64,000 bases of DNA from Lates calcarifer (taxonomy: Eukaryota > Chordata > Actinopteri > Centropomidae): NCBI RefSeq assembly GCF_001640805.2, contig NC_066843.1, forward strand, positions 7,027,621 through 7,091,620, read 5' to 3'. This document shows positions 42,101-52,439 of this stretch, in pieces (the stretch's first letter is position 1; the number at the start of each line of letters is the position of its first letter). Under the pieces are notes generated by a model. It worked only from the letters and a program-made list of their open reading frames with translations. It was not told the DNA's origin and made no database searches. The position numbers and the translations under genes were made by a program.

Positions 42101-42322
42101 CCCATCGTCCATGGGCACATCTTTACTTCCAGATTTAAAAGTGGAAAATCCTCCATCATCTTTGTCATCCTCTGTTTGTACCTCAGATCCAAAGTGGGAT
42201 AAGGCTGTCAGTGTCCTCAGGACTCTGCTCATAAAACTGCCCACAGAGCGAACAGAGCCTCGCCTGAACAGCTTCTTGCTGAAGCTCGACTTCTTGTCCT
42301 TGGTTGCAGCTTTGCAAGACAT
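31681..42322 (-). CDS. usp31: Ubiquitin carboxyl-terminal hydrolase 31, 16 coding exons (whole gene span)
   Basis: A cysteine protease of the USP (peptidase C19) family that removes ubiquitin from proteins. Exons in transcript order: 42322-41798, 41349-41216, 40989-40895, 40798-40706, 40095-39960, 39559-39412, 39320-39140, 38904-38793, 38628-38534, 37098-37021, 35751-35622, 35191-35072, 34886-34661, 34544-34386, 34301-34148, 33160-31681. All introns are GT-AG and phases match. Corrected for four single-base indels, the coding length is 3,864 nt (1,287 residues), close to human USP31 (about 1,350). Visible features are a basic serine-rich N-terminus, the Cys box with Cys98, HDAQEF at 191-196, zinc-type CPHC pairs at 257-260 and 585-588, the His box GGHYTAYC with His689, and Asp706 in WYCFDD. 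A long Ser/Lys/Thr-rich, probably disordered tail follows, with a conserved segment near LSFFRSALRQ. The start ATG has A at -3 and the following residues match the family's N-terminus. Identity is very secure; whether this copy is intact depends on the indels. Confidence 0.96.
34148..34301 (-). CDS. usp31: usp31 coding exon 15 (contains a 1-base insertion)
   Basis: Residues 745-795 plus one base of Gly796. From the acceptor AAACAG the frame reads GSTSSS, as in mammals, but then runs into TGA. Dropping one C of the pair at 34283-34284 restores LCDHWVNRLPGSRPASLASG and RRTSLASLAESVEF, matching the family to the donor G followed by GTGAGA. An alternative acceptor ten bases downstream (CCACCAG, exon from 34291) would also restore frame but lose GSTSSS. 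Confidence 0.9.
34386..34544 (-). CDS. usp31: usp31 coding exon 14: catalytic Asp, end of USP domain
   Basis: Residues 692-744 plus one base of Gly745: AYCKNSIDGQWYCFDDSEV with Asp706 as the third triad residue, then QTAYILFYQRRTAIPSWSAN. The YILFYQRR strand closes the catalytic domain. Acceptor CTTACAG, donor G followed by GTCAGC. Confidence 0.96.
34661..34886 (-). CDS. usp31: usp31 coding exon 13: catalytic His
   Basis: Residues 617-691 plus one base of Ala692. It contains VVKRSQSSWSLPSHWSPWRR, a USP31-specific block, then YDLYAVCNHHGNMHGGHYT with the general base His689. Acceptor CTTCAG, donor G followed by GTAATA. Confidence 0.96.
35072..35191 (-). CDS. usp31: usp31 coding exon 12: second CPHC pair
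   Basis: Residues 577-616: LAPDDAWRCPHCKQLQQGRI then KLSLWTLPDVLILHLKRFRQ. Cys585 and Cys588 complete the zinc-type site; LPDVLILHLKRF is the conserved USP strand before the His box. Acceptor GTTTCAG, donor CAG followed by GTATTT. Confidence 0.95.
35622..35751 (-). CDS. usp31: usp31 coding exon 11
   Basis: Residues 533-576: YLFGHTEEEYIPDAESVYLH then REQHHQPQACTLAQCFQLYT and KEEQ. The block CTLxQCFQLYTKEE is a USP hallmark preceding the second zinc-type cysteine pair. Acceptor TCCCACAG, donor CAG followed by GTAACA. Confidence 0.95.
37021..37098 (-). CDS. usp31: usp31 coding exon 10
   Basis: Residues 507-532 plus two bases of Tyr533: RAYKSCGQGGPPHVKIVVEW then DKETKD. This short 78-nt exon is readable only in the spliced frame. 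Acceptor CCACTACAG, donor TA followed by GTGAGT. Confidence 0.92.
38190..38500. repeat. Fish interspersed repeat in usp31 intron 9
   Basis: Contains gcacattttaagaccactta, an A-rich run, tcttttgcctagatttaata, then gcaaaggctctgtcacctttt and agtcgtggttgtggggcat. I recognise these from an abundant fish dispersed repeat. It lies between exons 9 and 10 and does not touch splice sites. Confidence 0.5.
38534..38628 (-). CDS. usp31: usp31 coding exon 9
   Basis: Residues 476-506 plus two bases of Arg507: VGPFSLRVVGVVGITYLLPQ then DERPLCHPTVE. The acceptor GTGTGTAG is preceded by TG-rich sequence; the donor is AG followed by GTCAGT. Confidence 0.93.
38793..38904 (-). CDS. usp31: usp31 coding exon 8
   Basis: Residues 438-475: RFGLPFVLYMERAVTWDALQ, then KEILEKMRHLLRPGVYIQ. 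Acceptor TTTTAG, donor CAG followed by GTAGGA. Phase 0 at the end. Confidence 0.94.
39140..39320 (-). CDS. usp31: usp31 coding exon 7
   Basis: Residues 378-437 plus two bases of Arg438. The variable first half (SLLANLNHNNLKYGTEISRT) is followed by the conserved block ILLVCNRACTGHQGKR. Acceptor CATCACAG, donor AG followed by GTACTA. Confidence 0.94.
39412..39559 (-). CDS. usp31: usp31 coding exon 6
   Basis: Residues 329-377 plus one base of Gly378: FVLTEMYYDGFHRSFCD, an acidic run DDDDDLDII, then SDSIFAFETPE. These blocks are nearly identical to mammalian USP31. Acceptor TTTTTTCAG, donor G followed by GTAAAAC. Confidence 0.95.
39960..40095 (-). CDS. usp31: usp31 coding exon 5
   Basis: Residues 283-328: RPLYVTVVYQGKYSHCMRIG through SRETKIPMDQ, a ubiquitin-like insert region well conserved in USP31/USP43. 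Acceptor TTTTTTCCAG; donor CAG followed by GTGCTA, a weak match beyond GT. Phase 0 at the end. Confidence 0.94.
40706..40798 (-). CDS. usp31: usp31 coding exon 4: first CPHC pair
   Basis: Residues 252-282 plus two bases of Arg283: SSLTCPHCQKQSNTFDPFLC then ISLPIPLPHT. Cys257 and Cys260 are the first half of the four-cysteine zinc site seen in many USPs. Acceptor CAAACAG, donor CG followed by GTGAGT. Confidence 0.95.
40895..40989 (-). CDS. usp31: usp31 coding exon 3
   Basis: Residues 221-251 plus two bases of Arg252. An acidic, proline-rich linker (PPIEEDDQSIEGPSPP) leads into SFVQELFQAQYR, the conserved start of the fingers region. Acceptor GTTCAG, donor AG followed by GTAGGC. Confidence 0.94.
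41216..41349 (-). CDS. usp31: usp31 coding exon 2 (contains a 1-base deletion)
   Basis: Residues 176-220 (NAVSKNATQFKG, then HDAQEFLLWLLDRVHEDL in another frame). The acceptor is GTTGCAG and the donor AAG followed by GTGAAT. The exon is 134 nt, one short of the 135 needed. After GGA the sequence reads ACGCTCAG where AACGCTCAG is required, so one A is missing at plus positions 41313-41314. As read, the HDAQEF motif (QQD/Asp box region) is out of frame and a stop follows soon after the exon. Confidence 0.93.
41798..42322 (-). CDS. usp31: usp31 coding exon 1: N-terminus and catalytic Cys box
   Basis: Residues 1-175, ending in phase 0 at AAG followed by GTAAGAG. It starts MSCK, then has a basic SFSKKLFRRG segment and RSVGSFMSRVL, both typical of USP31. 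The nucleophile is Cys98 in NHGNTCFMNAILQCLSNTE. The exon ends in EYTPQHSRDFK. An in-frame upstream ATG exists at 42412-42410, but the residues between the two do not resemble the family, so the downstream ATG was chosen. Kozak context aaaccATG. Confidence 0.95.
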
Positions 42323-43090
42323 GGTTTCCCCTTCACAGGCGTTCAACTCAGACAGATGTGTTGTGCAGAGAGAAAGCCATGTCAGTGGCTGATATCTGCT
42401 GCTCCATCTCAAACCATTTAGATAGCAATAACGTCAACGAGTTAACGTTAAACTGCTGGCTGCGTTAGGTGTTTAAGCTAACCTTAGCTAGTAATGACAT
42501 TGTAATTGAGGTTTCTTCGGGTAAAGCATACAGCGGTTGGTGTTTAATTCCACTTGTCAAATAACGTTTACATATCGGGCACTACAACCTTGCCTAAGAG
42601 ACTGGCTGAGGCCAGTTACCTAATGAGTTAAGAAACATAACATGAACATGGCTTAGGTCAGCTGTTTGTGTCTGCAACTTGCTCCACAGTTACCTTGTTT
42701 TGCGGTTTAACTTACTGCCCCGCAGCAATGAATCAACATCGGTTATGCTGAGAGCGAAGACAGCAGTGTTAGCTAATGTAGCTAACCCTAACGCTAGCTA
42801 CAATAACAAGAGCCACAGAAACGGCGACAGTCCCCCTCAGCCGAGATGTCTGAATCCGACAGAAACCGTTCGTCTGCCATGGTATGCAGGTGATGACAAT
42901 TAAAGTACAGCGTGTGTCCGAAATTTGGTAAACCTCACATTTCTCACATATTTGGAGGCACATTCAGGGCTAAGCTACCAAATAGCAGAATCGTTATACT
43001 TCTTCTTCTTCTTCTTGTTTCTGTTGGCAGCTGGTCGGTTAGTTTGCAGGCACATCACGGCCACCTATCGGACTGGAGTCAGAGCAGCAG
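42323..43090 (-). promoter_or_regulatory. usp31: CpG-rich promoter and 5' UTR region of usp31
   Basis: Roughly 25-30 CpG dinucleotides occur between the usp31 start codon and about 43.1 kb, while the flanks are CpG-poor. That is the signature of an unmethylated vertebrate promoter. No TATA box is evident. The transcription start cannot be fixed from sequence; a 5' UTR continuous with coding exon 1 is the simplest reading. Repeated gctagc/aacgtt-type motifs lie at 42770-42800. Confidence 0.6.
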
Positions 43091-43311
43091 CCTGGCTGTA
43101 GAGCAAAAGGTCTTTCGTCTTTCTTTTTTTCTGTTTCTTCTGGGTAATTTACAATATAGAACCACCCAGATATTTTCTTACCAATTGTCCATATTGATAG
43201 ATAAGCAAATCTTGCCCTTTTAACAGTTTAGGCCTAACTTTAAGGAAAGGAAATCTGCAGCACCTCTCACCAGAATCAGGGCAGACTGGAGTATGAATAA
43301 CATATCCACAA

Positions 43312-43335
43312 AAAATAAATAAATAAATAAATAAA
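43312..43335. repeat. AAAT tetranucleotide microsatellite
   Basis: Six copies of aaat, just outside the CpG-rich usp31 promoter region. Confidence 0.9.
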
Positions 43336-43339
43336 ATCA

Positions 43340-44886
43340 TCAACAACACACTTTTCTCAATGCAAATATAGACTCTGATATGGCTTCTTATTTTATATCA
43401 ACCAAATGGGAGATATGTTCGTGTAGACTTCCCTTTCTAATGACTTTTCCTCCATTTCAACCTGTTTTGCAGAAAATGATGATCTAGATGCACCACTGCG
43501 AATTCAAAATGCCTAGTCTTGCTCATTATGTGACTTTTTAGCTCATTTGTTTCATATGTAGGCTCTATGTTCATAATCTAACACAGCATGTATAATGACA
43601 GAAGCTGCTGTGACATGCTATGAAGCAGATTTTTGTTTGTTCTTTTGTTTTACAGCTGAATATACTGAGCAAGCAGACATCATTTTTGTAGTTGTTTTTT
43701 CAAGTTAGAATATGTTTTGAATGAGCTGATAAGGTGGTTGGAAAGGAATTTACTGAATATCTGAGCTTAAATCAAGGGTAACAATGATTAAAAACATGTT
43801 TATGTGCCGAAACAAACCAAAAAAAAAGTATGAACAAAGTCACTACCACTACCCATTGTCAGTTCAGTCTTCTGCCTGAGGGAGGCACAAGAGGCATGAG
43901 AAACGAAGAGGAGACAGAGATGATATAGTCACATGTACAAAGACCTGTCTGATTATTTGAGCACCTCATACACTAATAGAAGAGTGATGTGTTCATACTG
44001 CTATGTTTGCATGCTATAGTAATGTGTGTGTACAGTATTTATGTATAAGAAAGTGACACGGTATGGAAGTGTAACTGCACTACTTTATCTGTAGCCTATG
44101 TCCACATCTCTGCACATCTGAACATGTGAAATATAACAGTCAAAATATTGCTGTCTCGATGGCAGGGTATGCACGATTAACTGAAGTGAACTTGAGAGCG
44201 TGAGAGCTGAAACACAATGAGTCTGTGTTAAAGAGACTGTGAGTGTTTTCATCTATGAATAATAATGAATTTCCTTCCATCAGTTAAGTGTGCGGAAAAG
44301 ACAAATAAAGATAGTAGAAAAGAGGAAATATACCCACAAATATCAAATAGTTGGTGTTAATGATGTAAAAATATATTAAATTTGCACTTGTCTTTTCTTG
44401 TCTACTCAAGGTGGAACATTATATTGGCACTGCAATATTGAAATACTACATAATGTGACTAACTAATGACTGATAGGGAATTTTACATGGTTAACTTTAT
44501 GGCATAGAAATAAAACTCAGTCAGATGTCACTGTGGTGGTGCTCTGACAGTCCTGTCCAATGCTACTGATCCATAAAAGTAGAAGAAAACCTCTATCTGT
44601 AAGTTACTGTCTACCCCGGGACTTCAAATGAGCTTCACTTTGGCTGTGACTCAGTCAGAGGAGGCTCTAGTTGGTCACAAGTTACTCAGGTGTGCTTAAC
44701 AGTTAGTTTTAGGCATTATTTTACGCCATGACGCCACAGAATCAGCAGTGATTAGTGTACCCCAAAACACAGCCTGACGTGTCTGTTACTCACAGCTACA
44801 GGCTGCACTTAATGTGAGTGTAGATATTAGCTATGATTTGTGCTGTGACAAAACACAGAGGCAACAGACTACTCACCACCGGGTCG

Positions 44887-44922
<36 letters not shown>

Positions 44923-47900
44923 TTTAAATTTCTGTCATTCAGTCACCCGCCTTGTTGAGGCTTTTTGCAGCTCCTCACAAGCCAAACAAAGTGGGTCAAA
45001 TCTGAGTGGGTGCTTTTTTGAACCTGTCAGTGCATCTCCAAATCCAATTTACATTATAAAAACCATCAAAAAACAAGTTGGTTCCCTCTGTGCGCTGTTT
45101 ACAAGTTTTATGCAAGGTAGGGTAATGCGGCTGAGACAAATTAACTAACTAGAGCGCTAAAAAATAATGCAGTCAAAACAAATATAGCCACATGGAAACA
45201 GATACAAGATTTTGTATGCTATACACCTCCCCTCTCTTCCCTGCTGTCAAACATCTCATACGCTCACTAGAGAGATGAGAGGGAAAAGAAAAGAAGACTG
45301 ACTTGCATCTCTGGAAGTTGCAGCAGTAAAAATGAATGATTACAGAAAATTTTGACTCAGACAATGACGCTGGAGCGTGATTTTGAGTTGAGCTGCATTC
45401 TTCAAGGGAATGTAATCCATCAAAAATACTTCATAAATGATATAATTTGTGTATACATCTGAAAAAAGAATGCAAGAATACAAAGAATAAACATCAGTAT
45501 GTTCACACATTATTGAAAATTTGTCATTTGCAATACATCCACTGCATCCGCTCCATTATGTCCTAGCTTACAGGCCTTTAATCAGGCTGAGAGTTGAACT
45601 TGAAAGTCTGTTTTGCTTTTTCTCTTGGTTATAGCCAAATCCTTCACTTGTTATTCGCCGTTGACGCTTCAAGCAGTCAGAGCCAGCTGGGGAAGTTCTC
45701 TAATGATGTGTCCATGGAAACAAGGCGAAGGGTCACATGTGTCTTATCACTCAACATGGGAAAAGCCTTCTGCTTGATTTTGCTGAGAATGATGTCAAAG
45801 CGTATCAAAATCAGCGAGGATGACTCCTTTGTTTTCCCTCATTAGTACATTAGATAAGGCTTCTGATGTAATTCTCCAGACTCAGGCATTAAGACTCCTC
45901 ACCACATTGTTTTTGTGTTATTTGCCCCCTCATTCACAGCTCCAAGGGCACTCTCAGTTACTAGTAAAAGAAAATTCCCTCTTTTAACATGCATTGGTGA
46001 GAAAACACCAAACAAAGTCTAAAGGTTCTTAATATTAGCAATTATCCCATCATGACCCACCTAAGGGTTGAGTATTAATTAGCATTGGATGTGGGATTAA
46101 TGTAGAATACTGGACTGCAGCTGTTATCCTTTTGAATGCCCACTGTATGTTTATCTAACAAACAGCTGAGGTGTTTGTGCTATTGTTTTGACCTTCACAG
46201 GAATGCAAAGAGGTACTAAAATGGCTTTTCAACCTTTTCAAGCAATCTGGTGTTTGCAGCTTGGATTTGCACCGCCACACTTCATTATTACCCACCAACA
46301 GATCAGATTTGATTTTATGTTACCTGGACATTATAAACAAATTTCACTCTCAGTAATTGATTTAAACTGTTCCACGTCGTATAATGAACACATCAGAATT
46401 GGCTCTTATGTAGATTACTGTAGGTAAACAGTGATAAGGAAACTCCCTAATCACAGGATGCTGACAAGCTCTCACTTTGTTGACGCTGATGAAGGGCTCT
46501 GTTTGTGAATTGTCAGTCCCACGCCATGAGATGCTGCCTGACTGCGGCTCCCGTTATAATGGCCATGTGTGAAATAATTTCTGTGCTTGGAGAGAGACAC
46601 CTCTACCCTGCAAGCATATAATTAATGTTCCTGTGCCTATTTAAAGCATTTGTGCACATACCCTTCCGCTCATGTGTCCTAATGTGCAAACAGACGAGTG
46701 AGAAAGTGCATGTGTCCTATAATACAAGGTCTTCAAAGTGCTGTGTATCATCTGCTCAACCTTATTTGCACTGTGCTGCAAATATTACTGTAAGAGTGTC
46801 ATTCAACTAAGCACTGACACAGAAGATACTGTCAAAACAGCAGGAGTTAAATAGGAACAAGTAATTTAAAGGAAATTTTTATTTCATTTCCATATCAATC
46901 CCATCTTTAATCCTCTTTTATCAGTGAGACATTATGGTTCAGATGAAGTTTTGCGAATCTCAACTGGTCAATGTAATTATGAGGAGAATTTTAAGTAAAG
47001 TCAGATCTTTGCTAATTGTTAGTTGAACAGGGATGAAGCAAGGAAGTTATGTTTTACTGACCAACACTAAATGTGCAATTTAAAGTGTCACATTATGAAA
47101 GAAATAGTTGCTGACTCTTATTGTATGTAAAGCCTACGACTTCTCATCTCCTCAGTACCCCAACAACATACCGTATTAGGTCCTATTGAAGTGCTGTTAA
47201 TAACGACACGGTTAAAGCAGTGTTTGAGCTAATTAGGCACAGCAAGGTGAGAGTACATGAATCCCAGCCTGACTGACAGCTGGAACCTGCTCCCCCTCCG
47301 TCGCTGAGAGGATTTTTCTCGGCGACATCCCTCAGCAACAGTCAAATGACGCCTTCAGGTGCACACCGTAAACCTCTGCTTTTCCACTTCATTCAAGTGC
47401 CTGTGGCCGGAAGTAATCATCAAATGTACCGAGCAAACCCTGGAAAGAGACATCTGTATTGTAATTTTAAAGAAATAACAGTAAATGTGATTACCATATG
47501 GTTAATTTAACTTTACATGGGAGCTTTTCTTCTTTGTTGTTAATTGAATTTGAATATGAGAAAGGAACAAATGATGTTAGTTAGATGTTGAATTTTAAAC
47601 TTGACCAATAAAAACTCTGATAGAGTGACACCACTGGTTGCTTTCATCCTCTCTTTCGTGGCTCTGTGCTCTATAAGAAATGCAATTTAAAAAAATAAAT
47701 AAATAAAAGTTGATTCACAAAACAACTGGAAAGTAAAAGTAAAGCCACTAAAGAAGTACTAAAAAGTCATGTTAGCTATAGCTGTAGGAATAGCTATAGT
47801 AAAACAAAAGACTATAGTAAAACAAAACTTATTTAGCCGTTTCATTTCAATTATGGTATCATCCATTAGCTTTAAATTTATTTTCATTTATGTGATATCT

Positions 47901-48150
47901 AATCGTCACATTTACATTACCATTCTTTAGACTAAACAAGAAGCTATAGGAAATGATTATAATAAACACATCAGGCGAAGTCAAGTTACCTATGCTGTAC
48001 AAAAGGGCTCATAAGTATAAACAGGAACAATAAGGCTATTCAAAAGAGGCCTGTACTTACTCTTGTATGCTCTTGTTGTCCACACAACTCAGCCCCTTCA
48101 TGTCAAACTTTTCGTGATAGAAATCACAATTTTCTTTACTTTAGCCCTAC
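43340..48150. other. Spacer between the divergent usp31 and baiap3 promoters
   Basis: No gene seen on either strand. It holds a TG microsatellite (44888-44920). A 16-bp motif ctatagtaaaacaaaa is repeated directly at 47794 and 47812. Confidence 0.6.
44888..44920. repeat. TG dinucleotide microsatellite
   Basis: About 16 TG units in the spacer between usp31 and baiap3. Confidence 0.95.
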
Positions 48151-48151
48151 A

Positions 48152-48153
<2 letters not shown>

Positions 48154-48191
<38 letters not shown>
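48154..48191. repeat. GT dinucleotide microsatellite at the baiap3 promoter
   Basis: About 19 GT units directly abutting the CpG-rich block that holds the likely first exon. Length variation here could affect promoter spacing. Confidence 0.95.
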
Positions 48192-48192
<1 letters not shown>

Positions 48193-48516
48193 GTGCGGTC
48201 AACTCATAATAGCGATATCTCCGACAGCAGTCGGGGGCAGTGAAGTATCGCTGCACTTCCTATGACCATATTTGGGCGAGCATCGGTGGCGCGTGAGCTC
48301 AGGAAAGCATTTCGAAGGACTAAAATGAGCTTTTGTCTGTCGTCTGTTACAAGAAAAATACCCAAACGTTGTTTTCACACAAGTTGATTGCGCCACGTCT
48401 CCGGAAAGAAGAAAAACAGCGTCAACTGCTGCAGCGACCGAAGCTTTGATTCACAGGAACTCTGACACACGCAGCAGCAAAAACATTTCACACTGGAAAA
48501 CTGTCAGGAGACACAG
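48190..48516 (+). promoter_or_regulatory. baiap3: CpG-rich promoter and probable noncoding first exon of baiap3
   Basis: About 20 CpGs occur in under 300 bp in otherwise CpG-poor DNA, next to a TG microsatellite. The block ends in acacag followed by gtgagc, a good splice donor at 48517. It has no conserved ORF. It lies 9.7 kb upstream of the first coding exon of baiap3, which itself begins with a splice acceptor and so needs an upstream exon. Assignment to baiap3 is inference; the block could also be a separate noncoding transcript. Confidence 0.5.
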
Positions 48517-49516
48517 GTGAGCTGGGTTTTTTCACCATCTAACGTCATGAAAAAATTACCTTTCTAGTTTAGAAAAAATAAAGCAGAAAACATGCAACAG
48601 CTGCACTGACTCATACTGTCATCACCGAGGCTGGTTAATTGGCACCTGTTGATCACACATTTCACAATAGTTAGAAATAATGTGAATTTAGCCTTTTTGA
48701 GTTAAAAGTTCTGTTGATACCCAGGTAATATCAGTGTATGAATTAATATATGATTGACATATGATGAATCCCGTGAGGTTTTACAACCGAGGAATTGGAC
48801 CTCTTCCACTTTTTGTGAGCAGAAATATCATAAATGCTGTAGCCCACAATATGTCTGCCATATGACCAAAAGTTCCCCCCTTCTGTTCATCATAAACATC
48901 CTAAACACGATGTTAGAAATCTGATCAGCAGCTCAAGTTGTCTGTGAGTGAAGCCAGATTTAGGCAGACAACCAGGCTGACACACAATCTGCCAATCCAT
49001 TTCATTGAAATGTTGCATAATGTTGGTTTTGCACTAAAACTCTGACAGGTGGACGAGGTTTTGTGGCTTTTCTGAAGTAGTTGACTCACTGTTTTACCGT
49101 GTGTGTGTGTGTGTTTGTGTTTGTTTGTTTGTGGAAATGCTCTCTTGTTATGCAGCCAATTACTCTGCATATTTCAAAAGCAACGCCCCACACCCATGAA
49201 GAATCAAAACACACACAGGTGCAACACAGCAGCATCACATCAGATAAAGATAGCGTGGATATGTCATTGAAAATGTGCTGTTCTACTCATGAGCCTGGTT
49301 ACAACCATCCTGAATGAACTCTTTGAAACATGTGTAGACTCAGTGCTTTATCCTGATTGACAGGTTCCCTAAAATAAGTCATATTTCTCCTGAAGGTAAA
49401 GGAAGGTTTAGATCTCTTGATCTTTTTTAACCCCTGTAGCAGCTGACAAACAATGCGCACAGAAGCTTCATACTGTGTATAGATCAATCTTGTGCTTTGG
49501 AGATGCTTCTGGAGCT

Positions 49517-49535
49517 CACTCTCTCTCTCTCTCTG

Positions 49536-49567
<32 letters not shown>
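49517..49567. repeat. CT then CA compound microsatellite
   Basis: About nine CT units followed by about fifteen CA units in baiap3 intron 1. Confidence 0.95.
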
Positions 49568-49571
<4 letters not shown>

Positions 49572-52439
49572 GGCGACATCTCAGCTAGAATTATCTTTTC
49601 CCTCAGTGACAGCAACAGCAATTCCAAGCCTGTAATTTACCTGAGCTTTTAATATTGACAATGCTTACATGTGCTGCAGATTAAAAGGGCAATGAAGAGG
49701 ATTCATCAACCGCATGAAACTGCAGTCTAATAGAAGAGAAGCTCTGGTTGGCATTTGCAGAACAACAAGAAAAAAAACATTGTGAATGTCTATCTTTGCC
49801 TGTTTTGCTCATACTTTAAACTGTGTGGCTCTCTCCTCTTTTCTCAAGAAGCTGCCTGCTGGAGGTCATAACTCCACTTTAGACTAATCATTATGAGTCC
49901 ATTAGTCATTAATTAATCATTACCTCTGATTATTATACAGTGGATCAGTGGTCATTGCTCAAAAAACCTGTCTGTAAAGAAGCAGCTTCCCCAGTGTTTT
50001 CCTCCTGCTCGCACATCATAAAAAGGTTATGGTAATAATGTACAAATATAGTGTTCAGTTGGAAGTGCACCATTAATTATAGTAGTTGTATGACTTCAGC
50101 ATCACTTGTATTGTAGCACAGTGTCTTGTAAATTCAGATTGATGTTTTTGCGTAAACTATGGAGGTGGCTGGTTATTGCTTCTGCATAAAGCTCAATGGC
50201 TGCTATTTTTGACAATGTAGTGTTACTGCTGGAGTGATTTTTTTTTTTTTCATGGTGACAAAGGATGCATTATCTCGAGTATAATAAGCAAGGATCTGTG
50301 CCTTTGTTTAAGTTTTTATATATTTTGTGTGCGTGGCTGTCAGTCCCCCCCCCCCGGCTCTTTCCCTCTCTCCCTGTCCCGACCCTCCTTTGAAACACTC
50401 AACAACTCTCTAAAGGATGAAGCTTTCACAGGTCAAACAGACACTTAGAGAAGTGCTCAACAAAAGAAGACTAATGATTTAGAAAGGTGCGCTACTGAAA
50501 ACCAGACACAATCTAATCTTGACTCTGTCTGAAGCTGCTAATTACCGACCACTGCGGAACACATTGTAAACCTTGTTACTTTATTGATCTCCTACAATAT
50601 ATCTGGCTGTCTTTTGGCTGACATGTACTTAAAAGATGTGAAATCAGGAAGGAATGAGAAGTAGGAGCAATACTTAAGATGTCATATGCCATCCATGACT
50701 CTGAACTGACTGAGACTGTGATAAACATCATACTTGTGTTAGGGGCAAAAGTGACCAGCTTGTGGCCTGTTGTAATGGTTACACTCATCAGTATGAACTG
50801 TATATATAATGCTCTCCATGTATTTCTGCATTAAGGTGAATGTATTATAACATCAAGGGTCTTTTCTTCAGCCTTTGTAGAATTCCATTTACCTGTATTT
50901 ACCAGCTCCTTTTCCTCTGCTGTTACCATAGAGACACTCCATCCCTATCAGCAAGGCGCCTTTGGCTGCCGGGCTCATTGGCTCTCACAGGAGAGAGACA
51001 CTGGTGAGCAAGTGTTTCCCTGGCACGACTTCGGCACCAGTGTAGCAAAAAAAGGCATTTACTTGGCTTTGACAGTGTTTCCTTGGCAGCCGGTGGCCCC
51101 CACCAACAGTGGCACGTCGACCCGTTTTGTCACTATGGGTTGACAGCTGAGACAGAGTGAAATCCAGTTGGGAGAGATCCACTCCTGTAATTGAAATGAG
51201 TTCACCTGGGAGACAGCTGCTCTGCGGTGCCTGTTAGCTGTCAACAGTCCATGCTTACCAGACTGCACGTAGTGGATATGATGTGATGCCTGAGCAGATT
51301 TTTTTTTGTCTGTGTCACCGTAGTTTGAAGTTGGAAAACATTTTTTCCTGTTTACCACAGCAAGCAAATATGCCTCAGGTACTTCAGCTGCTCGGCCTTT
51401 TAAAGATGTCATGAAGAGAACATAACACTGTTAACAGAAGTCGCCCAGTAGAGCAGAAACAGGGAACAATTTCTCACCTCACAAAACTGGAGCCTCTGAT
51501 GCTCAGCAACAAAATGCACATAAAAATGCAGCTTTTTTTAGCAGTCAACCTGGAAACCTGGGAATTTAGACTTCCCAGTACTGGAACATTGACATGTATA
51601 TAATGGATACGAACTATAACTGATGAAAAAATCTGATTTCAAACATACAAAATCTGATTAATGTAATAACAAAAATCCAGAAGAAACTTATTTGGGATTT
51701 ACGAGAAGTGACCGTCCACATTGGGAGGAGGTTGGGTGGAAGCTGGATGGATGAATGGGGCAACAAAGCACAGGGAAACTAATAATCAGTGCTTGTTCTT
51801 ATATCCATGACTGTTCCACAACCTTAACTGTGTGTTATTGTTACCATGGCTGACAAACATCAAGTACACCTGCCACTGGTACGCTGCTATGGGTTGTATC
51901 CAAGGTAGGGGCAAATAGCCTATACACAGTGGTCATTTAGGTTGGAGGACATGTTGGTTTTACAGGTTCACTGAGTCTCACCTGTAGCAGAATTCTGAAC
52001 ATGTCATTAATTCAAAATCATGTCGATATGCAATTCTCAGAAAATTTAGAATAGTCTTGATGTATGATTTTGAGATCTTACACAGACAATCAGACAGATC
52101 CGGAGCAAATCTAACCCCATCTTTTAGTAGCAGAGTCAGTCACTCTTTGCAGTTTACTCTGCTGCTTTTTATTCCTGTGGATAAATACAAGCATCTAAAC
52201 TTAGCCATTATACCGTCATGTTTATGACATTTGCAGCTCAACTCCAATGGAGATTGACAGCAGGAAGTATTAACAAGTCTAAGACTCAGTCAGGCTCAAA
52301 GAGCTAAAGTTCTGCAAGACTCAACAATGACAGAGTGAAAAAGCATACAAGAATAAACCCATCATACAATAGGCAGCTATTCACAGTAGCTTCAATAGAC
52401 ACAAATGTAATTCAACAAGACATGTTAAGTTTATTGTTA

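Noticed and set aside
45594..45845. Open frame of 83 codons with a hydrophobic start
   Set aside because: No recognisable family, no supporting context, and length within chance expectation for the window.
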